DNA from: Streptomyces bluensis
GTDB taxonomy: Bacteria; Actinomycetota; Actinomycetes; Streptomycetales; Streptomycetaceae
Assembly (NCBI RefSeq): GCF_014650715.1
Contig: NZ_BMVM01000008.1
Span: forward strand, 124,001 to 188,000
Direction: 5' to 3'
Length of the DNA: 64,000 nucleotides
Shown here: positions 1 through 12,250 of the stretch, piece by piece
How the letters are laid out: every line of letters starts with the position of its first letter
Numbering within the stretch: the first letter of the stretch is position 1
Program-made: the position numbers and the translations under genes
The notes under the pieces: generated by a model
Seen by the model: only the letters and a program-made list of their open reading frames with translations
The model's database searches: none
What the model was told of the DNA's origin: nothing

Positions 1-643
1 GCGCGGGCGCCGTGATCTCCCGTACCCACGGCGTCTTCGCGTCCACACGGCTGCTCTTCTGGACGTCCCAGCTGCCGTAGCGCGGGTTGAGGTCGACGTC
101 GAGTTTCTTCGAGGCGTCGGAGAGCGCCTTCCAGAAGGTGGCCTGGCCCGCGTCGGTGTTCATGTCGGCGCCGAGCGCGGCGGCCAGCTTCTGGGCCTCG
201 ATCTCGGTGCGGAGGTTGTCGTCGAGGCGCTGGGGGGCCACGCCGTACTGCTGCAACCAGGTCGTCTCCAGGGCCTTCGGTCCGCCCACCTGCCGCTCCA
301 GGGAGGTACGGAAGGTCTGGATGTCCTTGCGGGTGACGCCGACACCGGCGTCCTCGGCCGCTCTCTTCAGGACCTCGTCGAGGACCATGCTGTGCAGTGT
401 GTCGCGGGTGAGGCCGCCCGTCCGGGCGATGGTCTGCTCGTACTGGGCGTCGTCCGCGGTGGCGGCCCGCTGTGCCGCGCGCACCTCGTTCACCCGGTTC
501 TCCAGCTGTGCGACCGTGATCCGCTGGCCGCCGACGACGGCCGCCGCGCCGGGGTGCGCGTCGTTCCCGCACGCGGTGAGAAGGGGCGCCGCGGTGACGA
601 TCGTGGCGCAGAGGACGAGGGCGGTGCGACGACGGCGGTGCAA
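1..643 (-). CDS. SurA N-terminal-like lipoprotein, partial at left edge
   Basis: The reading frame starts at a TTG at 643 and runs off the left edge, so the C-terminus is missing. A good ribosome site (GGGAGG) lies five bases before the TTG. The first 25 residues form a lipoprotein signal: four arginines, a hydrophobic stretch and a lipobox ending LLTAC, with the lipidated Cys at residue 25. The following text (VVGGQRITVAQLENRVNEV, then a helical region around residues 50-200) matches the SurA N-terminal / peptidyl-prolyl isomerase-associated fold found in actinobacterial lipoproteins. It is probably an extracytoplasmic folding factor anchored in the membrane. The family call rests on recognition of the N-terminal pattern only; the isomerase domain, if any, is outside the window. 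Confidence 0.75.
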   Translation of the reverse strand, partial: MHRRRRTALVLCATIVTAAPLLTACGNDAHPGAAAVVGGQRITVAQLENRVNEVRAAQRAATADDAQYEQTIARTGGLTRDTLHSMVLDEVLKRAAEDAGVGVTRKDIQTFRTSLERQVGGPKALETTWLQQYGVAPQRLDDNLRTEIEAQKLAAALGADMNTDAGQATFWKALSDASKKLDVDLNPRYGSWDVQKSSRVDAKTPWVREITAPA

Positions 644-857
644 GTTGGCCTCCCGAGGAGATTGTGCGACGGTGCACAAGGTCTTGCGGTGATCGATGGT
701 AGGCAGTGTCCGTGTTCCAGGCCAGCCTTCCCCAGGCACTTCGTGAAGCACTTCGTGAAGCAGGTCGTGCAGCAGGTCGTGTGGGGGAGGCCCCAGGACC
801 AACGATTCACCACGACTTCGGGCACCGCCGCGCCGCCGCCCAGGGTTCTGGCCGCTT

Positions 858-2381
858 CTAGCCGCGCACCTGCCCCAGCCACTGGAGGGTTCGCCGTACC
901 TCGCCGGCCAGCGGGTGGCCGGGGCCCCTGAGCCGTTCCACGTCGAGCACCAGGCGGGCCAGGGTGTCGCGGGCCAAGGCGCGGTCGCCGAGGGCGAGGA
1001 GGAGGTGGCCGATGCGGCGGCGGACGTCCAACGAGAGCTCGGGGTCGCCGGCCACGTACTGGTTCTCGTAGTACGGCAGCAGGGAGCGGTACTCGGCGAG
1101 CGCGGCGGACGCCTCGCCGAGCTGCTCCAGGCACTGGGCGATGTCGTAGCGGAAGCGCAGGGACTGCGGGTCGGCCTGGCCCGCCTCCTTGGCCCGTTCG
1201 TCGGCGAGGCGGCGCAACTCGGGCAGGGCGCGGCGGTACTGGCCGTCGTCCATGAGGGTCGCCGCGTACTGCTTGCGCAGGGTACGGACGACGGGTGAGT
1301 GCTCACCGTGCTGGGCGGCGGCGGCCGGGAGGATCTGGCCGAGGCTGTCGACGGCCTGGGTGATGCGGCCCTCGCCGAGCAGCCGTTTGACCTCGTCGAC
1401 GGCGCCCGCGACGTCGGGCTTCTCGACGGCGGGCGCGGCCTGGGGCTGCGGCGCGGGTATGCGGGCGCGGTCGGGCCAGGGCGCGTGCGGGCGCAGGAAC
1501 GGCCGGGTGGGGTCGAGCGGGGCGCCGGTGGGCATCCCGCGCGCGGGCAGGAGCGGCAGGAGCTGCTCGTACGTCTCCTGCGCGGACTCCGGGCGGTGCT
1601 GCGGGTCCTTGGCCAGCAGGCGCAGGACGAGCGCCTCCAGGGGCTCGGGCACCTCGGGGCGCAGACGGCGGACCGGGACCGGCGGCTCGTAGAGGTGGCG
1701 GTGGAGGACGCCGAGGGCCGTGGAGCCCGCGAACGGGACGTTTCCGCTGAGCAGTTCGTGCATGAGCACGCCCAGCGCGTACAGGTCGGTGTACGGGCCG
1801 ACCGCGCCGCCCATCGCCTGCTCGGGGGCCATGTAGGCGGGACTGCCTATGGGTGAGCCGGTGTGTGTCAGCCGGGTGGTGTCCGTGTCCATCACGGAGG
1901 CGACGCCCAGGTCGAGGACGGTGACCGTGCCGTCCTGCTTGACCATGATGTTCCGCGGCTTCAGGTCGCGGTGGACGATCGGCACGGCGTGCACGGCGGA
2001 CAGCACGGCGCACAGCTGGGCGGCGACCGAGACGGTCCACTGCCAGGGGTACGGGTCGTGCTCGGCGAGGTGGTCGGAGAGGTCGGCGCCGTCGATGTAC
2101 TGCATGACGAGGAACAGCTCCTCGCCCTCGCTGCCCGCGTCGTGGACCGTGACCAGGCCGGGGTGGTCGACCTGTGCGGTGACCCGGCACTCGCGGAGGA
2201 AGCGGCGGCGCAGTTCGTCGGCCTCGTGGCCCGCGACCTTGTCGGGGCGCAGCAGCTTGACGGCCACGCGCCGGTCGAGGCGCTGGTCGTAGGCCGTCCA
2301 GACCTGGCCCATGCCGCCCTGGCCGATGAGCGTGGACAGTTCGTAGCGGCCCGCGACGAGGCGTCCTGTCTCGCCGCTCAC
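858..2381 (-). CDS. Ser/Thr protein kinase with C-terminal TPR-like region
   Basis: 507 aa. The N-terminal kinase domain (about residues 10-275) has the glycine loop GQGGMGQV, the ATP-binding lysine in VAVK (K42), the catalytic loop HRDLKPRN (D139) and a DLG motif in place of DFG (157-159). The C-terminal third is an alanine/leucine-rich helical region that looks like tetratricopeptide repeats. No membrane segment or PASTA repeat is visible, so this is a soluble kinase, unlike PknB. It starts with a GTG that overlaps the TGA of the upstream membrane-protein gene (GTGA), so the two are translationally coupled and the membrane protein may be its partner. Substrates cannot be read from the sequence. 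Confidence 0.93.
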   Translation of the reverse strand: MSGETGRLVAGRYELSTLIGQGGMGQVWTAYDQRLDRRVAVKLLRPDKVAGHEADELRRRFLRECRVTAQVDHPGLVTVHDAGSEGEELFLVMQYIDGADLSDHLAEHDPYPWQWTVSVAAQLCAVLSAVHAVPIVHRDLKPRNIMVKQDGTVTVLDLGVASVMDTDTTRLTHTGSPIGSPAYMAPEQAMGGAVGPYTDLYALGVLMHELLSGNVPFAGSTALGVLHRHLYEPPVPVRRLRPEVPEPLEALVLRLLAKDPQHRPESAQETYEQLLPLLPARGMPTGAPLDPTRPFLRPHAPWPDRARIPAPQPQAAPAVEKPDVAGAVDEVKRLLGEGRITQAVDSLGQILPAAAAQHGEHSPVVRTLRKQYAATLMDDGQYRRALPELRRLADERAKEAGQADPQSLRFRYDIAQCLEQLGEASAALAEYRSLLPYYENQYVAGDPELSLDVRRRIGHLLLALGDRALARDTLARLVLDVERLRGPGHPLAGEVRRTLQWLGQVRG

Positions 2382-2974
2382 CTGCCGCCCTCGTGCTTGC
2401 GCAGGTAGTCACTGAGCTCGTCGAGCTCGGCGCGCACCTGGTCGATACGCGCGGGTGCCGGGCGCTGCGGCTGGGGCTGGGGGTGCGGTTGCGGCTGGCC
2501 CTGCGCTTGCGGCTGTACGGGCGGCGGCTGCTGGACCGGCGGGGAGGGAGGGAAGGGCTGGGGGCCCGGGTAGCCGTATCCGGTCTGCGGCGGCTGCGCG
2601 TAGCCCGCGGTCTGTGCGTACTGCGTCGGCCGGTACTGGCTGAAGTGGCGTATGTCCGCGTACAGGTAGTACGCGACGATCGGCACCATGCCGACGAGCA
2701 TCAGCCACATTCCGGCGCTGCCCTCCGCCTGGAACTCGTCCTCGCCCGGGTCGATGGAGATCAGTGTGATGACGACGGAGATGTGCACGACCGCGAGGGT
2801 GAACAGGGCCCAGTGGAGCGGCTTGCGGGTCACGACGGCGAGCCTCAGCAGGCTCGGCCACGCCAAGAAGCCGCAGCTGAAGACGGCCAGCGCCACGAAG
2901 ACCGCACGCAGGGTGATCTGCGCGCCCGGTGAGGGGCTGTGAGGCGGTTGCGGCACGTAGCCGGGGCCTTGCAT
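2378..2974 (-). CDS. Small integral membrane protein with Pro/Gln-rich tail
   Basis: 198 aa from the ATG at 2974, chosen because CAGGAG lies six bases upstream; longer in-frame starts have no such site. The N-terminal part is proline-rich, followed by about three hydrophobic segments (AVFVALAVFSCGFLAWPSLL; LFTLAVVHISVVITLISI; MWLMLVGMVPIVAYYLYA). A proline/glutamine/tyrosine-rich stretch and a short C-terminal helix follow. The helix (VRAELDELSDYLRKHEGGR) could form a coiled coil. The gene overlaps the kinase gene by 4 bp and is likely in one operon with it. I do not recognise a named family; a role as membrane partner or substrate of the kinase is an inference from the coupling. Confidence 0.8.
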   Translation of the reverse strand: MQGPGYVPQPPHSPSPGAQITLRAVFVALAVFSCGFLAWPSLLRLAVVTRKPLHWALFTLAVVHISVVITLISIDPGEDEFQAEGSAGMWLMLVGMVPIVAYYLYADIRHFSQYRPTQYAQTAGYAQPPQTGYGYPGPQPFPPSPPVQQPPPVQPQAQGQPQPHPQPQPQRPAPARIDQVRAELDELSDYLRKHEGGR

Positions 2975-3336
2975 GGCTGCTCCTGGTGGCCTGATGACGG
3001 CGGACGTTCGATGTCGTAGTCGAGCGTATAGGGGGACCAGGACAAGCGGTCCAGGGATGTGGACAACCGTTGCGGCACCGTTCCCCACCACCGGTTACGG
3101 GCCACCGGTTACGGACCACCGGTTGGGGAAGAGGCCGGAAAGAGACGGCCCGCTCGGCCCGGTGCGACGTCCCGTCGGTCAGGCCGTCGTCCATCGCACT
3201 CCCAGCGGCGGGCCGTAGGCGATGGGCGGCTGCCCGCCGCCCGCCGACAACCGCTGGTGCACCCGCCGACCGCAGACCCCAGCTGCCAGCCGCAAGCCGC
3301 AAGCCGCAAGCCGCAAGCCGCAAGGGCGACCTGACC
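2975..3336. other. Intergenic region with two short tandem-repeat tracts
   Basis: No gene is seen here. Near 3088-3128 there are three imperfect copies of CCACCGGTTACGG. At about 3289-3324 there are five copies of a 7-bp unit (GCCGCAA). The promoter of the small membrane protein and kinase operon must lie at the left end, but I could not assign boxes with confidence. Confidence 0.6.
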
Positions 3337-4056
3337 TCAGTCCGCGTGGAACCGCGCCGGTGCCTTGGTCGGGTTGCCGCCCGAGGGAAGTTCCTGGTCG
3401 GGGCAGCCGGACAGGACGCTCTTCATGGCGGCCTTCTCCGCGGTGGTGACCCACAGGCCGTACTTCTTCTTCACGGCGATCTGCGCGGCCACGTACGTAC
3501 AGCGGTAGGACTTGTTGGGCGGCAGCCAGGTGGCCGCGTCGCCGTCGCCCTTGCTGCGGTTGGGCCCTGCGTCCACGGCGAGGAGGTTGAGCGGGTCGTT
3601 GGCCAGGGCTATTCGTTTGCTCGCGTCCCACTGCCCGGCGCCCTTCTGCCAGGCGTCCGAGAGCGCGACAAGATGGTCTATGTCCACCTGGCTGCGACCG
3701 CGCGTGAAGGTGATCTCCTTGCCTCCGTAGGGATCGGGATCCAGCACTCCCGAAGCCACCGTGCAGTCGCCGTCCTTGAACTTCACGTCCTCCAGGTCGC
3801 GTTTGAGGATGTCGTCACGGGTGCCGCAGCCGTTCGAGTCCGTGTCGGCCCACGGGCTGCCGAACTTGTCCCGGTCGTATCCCGTCTTGGGCGCCCGGCC
3901 CTTGACGGTGAGCGAGTCGACGGCGGCGAGTGCGGCACCGCCGCCTCCGCCCGGCCGCTCATCGGGCCGTGAGGACCCCTCGGTCTCCTCCTTGCAGCCG
4001 GTGACGGCGACCAGCACCAGCGCGGCGACCGCGATCCCGCCCTTCAGACGCTCCAC
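3337..4056 (-). CDS. HNH-type nuclease lipoprotein (DUF1524/GmrSD C-terminal-like)
   Basis: 239 aa from the GTG at 4056, preceded by GGGAGG at eight bases. The signal ends in a lipobox (VAVTGC, Cys at residue 21), so the protein is exported and lipid-anchored. The mature part carries the pattern of the DUF1524 HNH family: a VDIDHLVALSDAW motif with the catalytic-type His, then NDPLNLLAVDAGPNRSKGDG and WLPPNKSYRC. Similar secreted proteins are common in Streptomyces and are predicted extracellular nucleases, possibly for nutrient DNA or competition. Activity is inferred from the family, not shown. It is a single gene with its own upstream region. Confidence 0.82.
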   Translation of the reverse strand: MERLKGGIAVAALVLVAVTGCKEETEGSSRPDERPGGGGGAALAAVDSLTVKGRAPKTGYDRDKFGSPWADTDSNGCGTRDDILKRDLEDVKFKDGDCTVASGVLDPDPYGGKEITFTRGRSQVDIDHLVALSDAWQKGAGQWDASKRIALANDPLNLLAVDAGPNRSKGDGDAATWLPPNKSYRCTYVAAQIAVKKKYGLWVTTAEKAAMKSVLSGCPDQELPSGGNPTKAPARFHAD

Positions 4057-4233
4057 GCGACGAACCTCCCTTGCCCGCATGCCCGTTACGCATGCTCACT
4101 TGCTTATCCCGACGGACTTTTGACTGTTCAACAGTAGCCGGGGCAAGGGTGCGGCCCTACCGTCGCCCAACGGGCAACAGGTGCACGCCGGGCGTATCGT
4201 CGGTGGTGAGTCACCTCCGGAAGGAGTTCTCGC

Positions 4234-4419
4234 ATGGGCATCTTCGACAGGTTCAAGAACCGGGCCCATCAGGACAAGGCCAAGGAAGCGTCCGACGCCG
4301 CGGAACGGAAGATCAACGAGAGGACGAGCGACAGGTACGCCGGCCAGGTCGACCAGGCCCAGCAGCGGGTCGAGGAATCGATGGGCATCAGGCGCGACGA
4401 GCCGCCGGAGCGGCGGTAG
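4234..4419 (+). CDS. Small charged helical protein, MT0933-like antitoxin family
   Basis: 61 aa, preceded by an excellent ribosome site (GGAAGGAG, seven bases before the ATG). The start MGIFDRFKNRAHQDKAKEA and the rich alternation of Lys, Glu and Gln resemble the MT0933-like antitoxin family of actinobacteria. No toxin gene is next to it, so an antitoxin function is not supported by context. It could equally be a small stress-related CsbD-like protein. Confidence 0.7.
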   Translation: MGIFDRFKNRAHQDKAKEASDAAERKINERTSDRYAGQVDQAQQRVEESMGIRRDEPPERR

Positions 4420-4520
4420 CCCTGAGACTTCAACTCCCCGCCGGCCCCCTCCGGGCCGATGAACCGCCAAGGGCCGGCGGCGAGTTCGTTCACCCCTTTC
4501 GTTCGCCCCTCCTGATGATC

Positions 4521-4555
4521 AAGACCCCAGAATCGCCTAAGGCCCCAAGAATCGC

Positions 4556-4570
<15 letters not shown>
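4521..4570. repeat. Three tandem copies of the mfd 3' end (about 18 bp each)
   Basis: Reading on the minus strand, the last mfd codons and stop (ATTCTGGGGTCTTAGGCG) are followed by a near copy and a third, shorter copy. The annotated stop lies in the first copy, so the duplicates are non-coding. Confidence 0.8.
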
Positions 4571-8086
<3,516 letters not shown>

Positions 8087-8248
8087 GAAGGGCTTCCATC
8101 CCGGAGAAAACTGGAGAAACGAGAGAAAGGGCGCAACGCGAAGGGCCCGACACGCGGGGCGGGCCGGGGGTGTCCAGGGTACGACGGCTCCGACGGGCTC
8201 ACCCGTTTGAGCGATCGACTCGAAATGTGTGGATCTTTACAGTTCCGT

Positions 8249-8258
8249 ACACGAGTGT
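8249..8258. promoter_or_regulatory. Possible autoregulatory operator of the Phd/RelE pair
   Basis: A short palindrome (ACACGAGTGT) lies 13 bases before the antitoxin ATG, inside the sequence CCGTACACGAGTGTCACG. YefM/Phd antitoxins are known to bind palindromes of the TGTACA type at their own promoter. Assignment is by position and partial motif only. Confidence 0.35.
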
Positions 8259-8271
8259 CACGCTTCCAGCC

Positions 8272-8547
8272 ATGAGCGCCGAGTTCCCCATCACCGAGGC
8301 CCGTGCACAGTTCGGTTCCCTCGTCCGCCGGACCGCGCATGCCCGCGAGCGCATCACGATCACGGATCATGGCCAGCCTGCGGCGGTGTTCATAAACCCG
8401 ACGGAGCTGGCTGAGCTTGAGGCACGGCTGGAGGACGCAGAGGATGAGCTCGCGCTGCTCCGATACCGGCAGCGGGAGGCCCGGGGCGAGGTCGTAGGTA
8501 TCCCACAGGACGAGGCCCGTGCGCGTCTGGGGCTGAACCGCCCTTGA
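8272..8547 (+). CDS. Phd/YefM-type antitoxin
   Basis: 91 aa. The N-terminal MSAEFPITEARAQFGSLVRR and the following ITITDHGQPAAVFINP match the Phd/YefM fold, which binds DNA and represses its own operon. The acidic C-terminal part (ELEARLEDAEDELALLRYRQ) is the expected toxin-wrapping tail. It overlaps the toxin gene by four bases (TTGA), the standard antitoxin-first order. There is little Shine-Dalgarno sequence before the ATG, so the message may be leaderless. Confidence 0.9.
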   Translation: MSAEFPITEARAQFGSLVRRTAHARERITITDHGQPAAVFINPTELAELEARLEDAEDELALLRYRQREARGEVVGIPQDEARARLGLNRP

Positions 8548-8795
8548 TCTACACGGTCCTGTGGGAAGAAGAAGCCCTCGACGTCGCTGCCAAGTTCCTC
8601 ACCGAGGATCCTGACGGGCTACGCCAGGTCTTCGCCGCAACTGATCTCTTGGCCTCGGACCCCCGGCCAACGGGAACCACGGAGTACGGATCACGGAATC
8701 TGCGCCGTCTGCGCGTCGGCCGGTACCGCGTCATGTACGAGATCAAAGAGGGCACCGTCACCGTCATGGTTCTCCATCTCGGCCGCAAGACGTGA
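8544..8795 (+). CDS. RelE/ParE-family toxin
   Basis: 83 aa from a TTG that overlaps the antitoxin stop. The C-terminal core (NLRRLRVGRYRVMYEI, then VTVMVLHLGRK) is the signature of the RelE/ParE fold; the conserved Arg, Tyr and His residues are those that line the active site of RelE-type mRNA interferases. The pair looks intact. A truncated relative lies at 34581-34715. Whether this one cleaves mRNA (RelE) or acts on gyrase (ParE) cannot be decided from sequence. Confidence 0.9.
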   Translation: MIYTVLWEEEALDVAAKFLTEDPDGLRQVFAATDLLASDPRPTGTTEYGSRNLRRLRVGRYRVMYEIKEGTVTVMVLHLGRKT

Positions 8796-8799
8796 ACAC

Positions 8800-8838
8800 A
8801 GGGCCGGGCCCGGTGGACAACCCACCGGGCCCGGCCCT
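8800..8838. terminator. Bidirectional terminator hairpin
   Basis: A perfect 17-bp inverted repeat (8800-8816 with 8822-8838, loop ACAAC), very GC-rich and ending in CCCTT. It sits between the convergent toxin gene and the ABC permease gene. Confidence 0.85.
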
Positions 8839-8882
8839 TCCCCCGTTTCCCCCGCTCCCCCTGTTCTCTTCGCCCGCGGCAG

Positions 8883-11465
8883 CTACTCCGTCGCTATCGC
8901 GTTCAGCACGTTCATCCGCCCCGCCCTGAACGCCGGGACCAGCGCCGCGAAGAGCCCCACGAACGCGGACCCCAGGAACACCGCAGTGATCGTCGGCCAC
9001 GGGATGTCCAGGACCTTCAGGCCCTCCAGGGCGAGGAGCTGCTGGGCCGTCGCGCCCCAGCCCATGCCCAGGCCCAGGCCCAGCAGGGCGCCGAACAGGG
9101 CGATCACCACCGACTCCAGGCGGATCATGCGGCGCAGCTGGCGGCGCGAGAGGCCGATCGCGCGCATCAGGCCGATCTCACGGGTCCGCTCCACCACCGA
9201 CAGGGCCAGCGTGTTCACCACACCCAGGACCGCGACGATGATCGCCAGGGCCAGCAGGCCGTAGATCATGTTCAGGAGCTGGCCGATCTGGTCCTTCAGG
9301 GCTTCCTTGTAGTCGGTCTGGTCGCGGACCGTGTACTGGGGGTAGTCGTCCAGCGCGGCCTTGAGCGACGTGTACGCGGCCGCCTCCTGCCCGTCCTTCG
9401 CCGAGGCGAAGAGGAGCATGTCCAGCGGCATCTTCTCAGCCGGGACGTACGTGGCCATCGTGTCGATGGACGTGTACATCGCGCCCGCGTCGATGACCAC
9501 GTCACTGCTGGTGATCGCGCGGACCGTCAGCCGGGCCGGGGCACGGCCGTCCTTGAACGCGACCGTGATCGTGGAGCCGAGCGTGATGTCGTGGTCCTTG
9601 GCGAACTTCTCGTGGACGGACATCGAGTCCGGCTTGTACGCGTCCTTGAGGTCCCCGGCGACCGTCTCGGTGCGCAGGTCCGTCGCGTACGACGGGTCGG
9701 CGGCCGTGATCGCGGTGTCCTTGAGCGTCTTGCCGTCGGGCGTGGTGAAGTCGGCCTGGGTCCACTTGTACTCGGTGACCCCGGTCAGGTCCTCGGCGGA
9801 CTTCGCCGCCTCCACGGCCTGCGGCGTGATCAGCTGGCCGCTGTCCGACTGGATGATGAAGTCCGTACCGACCGTCTTGTCCAGCTGGTCCGTCGCCGAG
9901 GCCACCATCGAGGAGCCCACGACGGACAGACACGCGACCAGGGCCAGCCCGATCATGAGCGCGGCGCCGGTCGCCCCCGTACGGCGCGGGTTGCGCAGCG
10001 CGTTGCGCTCGGCCATCCGCCCGACCGGGCCGAAGATCCGCAGCACCACGGCGCCCAGCACCCGCACCACGGCGCCCGCGAGCACCGGCCCGATCACGAC
10101 GAAGCCGATCAGCGACAGCACCACACCGCCGCCCAGCCACACCGAGCCCTCGCTCGCCTTGTCCGCCTGGGACGCGAGGTAGAGGCCGTAACCCCCGGCA
10201 CCGGTCAGCGCGAGCCCCAGTACGGCCCGTACGACACCGGACCTGGCGCCGGCCGGCGCGCCCGAGTCACGCAGCGCGGCCATCGGGGAGACCTTGCCGG
10301 CCCGTCGCGCGGGCAGGTACGCGGCGAGCACGGTGACCACGATGCCGAGCAGCAGCCCGACCACCGGGGTGGTCCAGGCGACGGTGAGGTCATCGGTGGA
10401 CAGGTTCATGCCCGTGGCGCTCATGAGCTTCATCAGGCCGATGGCCAGACCCACGCCCGCGCCCACGCCGAGGACCGAACCGAAGACACCCAGCAGCAGT
10501 GCCTCGACGAGCACCGACCGGTTGACCTGCCGCCGCGAGGAGCCGATGGCCCGCATCAGGCCGATCTCACGGGTCCGCTGGGCGACCAGCATCGAGAAGG
10601 TGTTGATGATCAGGAAGATGCCGACGAGGAAGGCGATCCCGGCGAAGCCGAGCATGGCGTACTTCATCACGCCCATGAAATCGCCGACGTCCTTGGCGTT
10701 GGCGTCCGCGACCTCCTTGGCCGTCTGCACCTGGTAGCCGCCGCCCAGCGCCGCGGTGACGTTCTTCTTCACCTGCGCGTCGCTGAGACCGGAGGCCGCG
10801 GTGACGTTGACGTTGGTGTAGACGCCCTTCTCGCCGAGCAGGGACTCCTGGGCGGTCTTCGTGTCCAGGTAGAAGATCGCGGCACCGGGGTTGGTGACCT
10901 GGAACTCGGCGATGCCGGAGATCTTCGCCCGATGCGTGCCGACGGCCGTGATGACGCCGATCTCGTCACCGAGCTTCAGGTGGTGCTTCTCGGCGGTGTC
11001 CGCGTCGACCATGACCTGCTCCGGCCCGCGCGGTGCCTGCCCGGAGGAGATCTCCATGGTGCGGGCGTCGTTGGCGTTCCAGTTGCCGACGATGGTCGGG
11101 CCCCCGCTCGTCGGCGAGAGGCTGTCCTTGTCACCGTCGACGACGGTCACCGACGTCGAGAACACCGTGCCCTCGGCCGACTTCACGCCGTCCGCCCCCC
11201 GCACCTCCTCCAGCACGGACGCGGGCATGGTCGGCGGTTTGCCGTTGTCGGACTGGGTCTCCCCGGTGTCCGAGGCGCCCTTGGCACTGACCGTGACATC
11301 GGACGCGGTGGCCGCGAACAGCTTGTCGAAGGTGGTGGACATCGTGTCGGTGAACACCAGCGTCCCGCAGACGAAGGCCACCGAGAGCAGGACGGCCACC
11401 GCGGACAGCGCCATGCGTCCCTTGTGCGCGAAGAAGTTGCGCAGGGAGGTCTTCATGACGGTCAT
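8883..11465 (-). CDS. ABC transporter permease, FtsX/MacB type
   Basis: 860 aa with two FtsX-like halves. A membrane helix near the N-terminus (MALSAVAVLLSVAFVCGTLV) is followed by a large external domain and three helices (about 270-400). Then come a central pair of helices, a second external domain and a final three-helix block ending near residue 850. The RTREIGLMRAIG motif occurs in both halves. The start ATG overlaps the stop of the ATPase gene (ATGA). Together they form an exporter or membrane-release system of the MacB/LolCDE class; the substrate is unknown. Confidence 0.93.
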   Translation of the reverse strand: MTVMKTSLRNFFAHKGRMALSAVAVLLSVAFVCGTLVFTDTMSTTFDKLFAATASDVTVSAKGASDTGETQSDNGKPPTMPASVLEEVRGADGVKSAEGTVFSTSVTVVDGDKDSLSPTSGGPTIVGNWNANDARTMEISSGQAPRGPEQVMVDADTAEKHHLKLGDEIGVITAVGTHRAKISGIAEFQVTNPGAAIFYLDTKTAQESLLGEKGVYTNVNVTAASGLSDAQVKKNVTAALGGGYQVQTAKEVADANAKDVGDFMGVMKYAMLGFAGIAFLVGIFLIINTFSMLVAQRTREIGLMRAIGSSRRQVNRSVLVEALLLGVFGSVLGVGAGVGLAIGLMKLMSATGMNLSTDDLTVAWTTPVVGLLLGIVVTVLAAYLPARRAGKVSPMAALRDSGAPAGARSGVVRAVLGLALTGAGGYGLYLASQADKASEGSVWLGGGVVLSLIGFVVIGPVLAGAVVRVLGAVVLRIFGPVGRMAERNALRNPRRTGATGAALMIGLALVACLSVVGSSMVASATDQLDKTVGTDFIIQSDSGQLITPQAVEAAKSAEDLTGVTEYKWTQADFTTPDGKTLKDTAITAADPSYATDLRTETVAGDLKDAYKPDSMSVHEKFAKDHDITLGSTITVAFKDGRAPARLTVRAITSSDVVIDAGAMYTSIDTMATYVPAEKMPLDMLLFASAKDGQEAAAYTSLKAALDDYPQYTVRDQTDYKEALKDQIGQLLNMIYGLLALAIIVAVLGVVNTLALSVVERTREIGLMRAIGLSRRQLRRMIRLESVVIALFGALLGLGLGMGWGATAQQLLALEGLKVLDIPWPTITAVFLGSAFVGLFAALVPAFRAGRMNVLNAIATE

Positions 11466-12250
11466 GACGTGCGCCCCCGGGCGTCGAAGTCCTTCATGCG
11501 GTCGAGCACGGTGTCGGCGGTCGGCTCGTACATCTCGTCGACGATCCGGCCGTCGGCGAGGTACAGCACACGGTCCGCGTACGAGGCGGCCACCGGGTCG
11601 TGCGTGACCATGACGATGGTCTGCCCGAGCTCGTCGACGGACCGCCGCAGGAAGCCCAGCACCTCGGCGCCGGCCCGCGAGTCCAGGTTCCCGGTCGGCT
11701 CGTCACCGAAGATGATCTCGGGCCGGGCCGCCAGGGCACGGGCCACGGCGACGCGCTGCTGCTGACCGCCCGAGAGCTGGGTCGGCCGGTGCTTGAGCCG
11801 GTCGGCGAGCCCCACGGTGTCCACGACCCGCCCCAGCCACGCCTTGTCCGGCTTACGGCCCGCGATGTCCATGGGCAGCGTGATGTTCTCCAGCGCGTTC
11901 AGCGTGGGCAGCAGGTTGAACGCCTGGAAGATGAACCCGATCCGGTCCCGGCGCAGCTTCGTGAGCTTCTTGTCCTTCAGGCCGGTGATCTCGGTCTCGT
12001 CCAGATAGATCTGACCGCTGGTCACGGAGTCCAGTCCGGCGAGGCAGTGCATCAACGTGGACTTGCCGGACCCCGAGGGGCCCATGATCGCGGTGAACTG
12101 ACCGCGGGCGATGTCCACGTCGACGTGATCGAGGGCGACGACACGGGTCTCACCGGAGCCGTACGCCTTCACGACCTGCCGCGCCCGCGCGGCAACGGCC
12201 GTAGTCCCTCCAGTACCCCCGTGCCTGGTGATGGTCACAGCCGATGTCAC
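11462..12250 (-). CDS. ABC transporter ATP-binding protein, MacB/LolD type
   Basis: 262 aa from the GTG at 12250, chosen because AGGAG lies seven bases upstream; an in-frame extension further upstream has no homology-like content. Walker A is GPSGSGKST, the signature is LSGGQQQRVAVARAL and Walker B is IIFGDEPTG. It is the energy-supplying subunit for the permease that follows with a 4-bp overlap. No regulator gene is adjacent. Confidence 0.95.
   Translation of the reverse strand: MTSAVTITRHGGTGGTTAVAARARQVVKAYGSGETRVVALDHVDVDIARGQFTAIMGPSGSGKSTLMHCLAGLDSVTSGQIYLDETEITGLKDKKLTKLRRDRIGFIFQAFNLLPTLNALENITLPMDIAGRKPDKAWLGRVVDTVGLADRLKHRPTQLSGGQQQRVAVARALAARPEIIFGDEPTGNLDSRAGAEVLGFLRRSVDELGQTIVMVTHDPVAASYADRVLYLADGRIVDEMYEPTADTVLDRMKDFDARGRTS

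Noticed and set aside
3070-3972. 300-codon open frame across the HNH lipoprotein gene
   Set aside because: Antisense to a gene with a signal peptide and nuclease motifs; no domain in the translation.
8797-8838. Possible attachment site, because the hairpin arm is almost repeated at 17231
   Set aside because: The similarity is limited to the GC-rich hairpin arm GGGCCGGGCCCGGT, as expected for independent terminators.
9591-11765. 724-codon open frame antisense to the ABC permease
   Set aside because: Shadow of a clearly assigned permease; composition is unlike a real protein.
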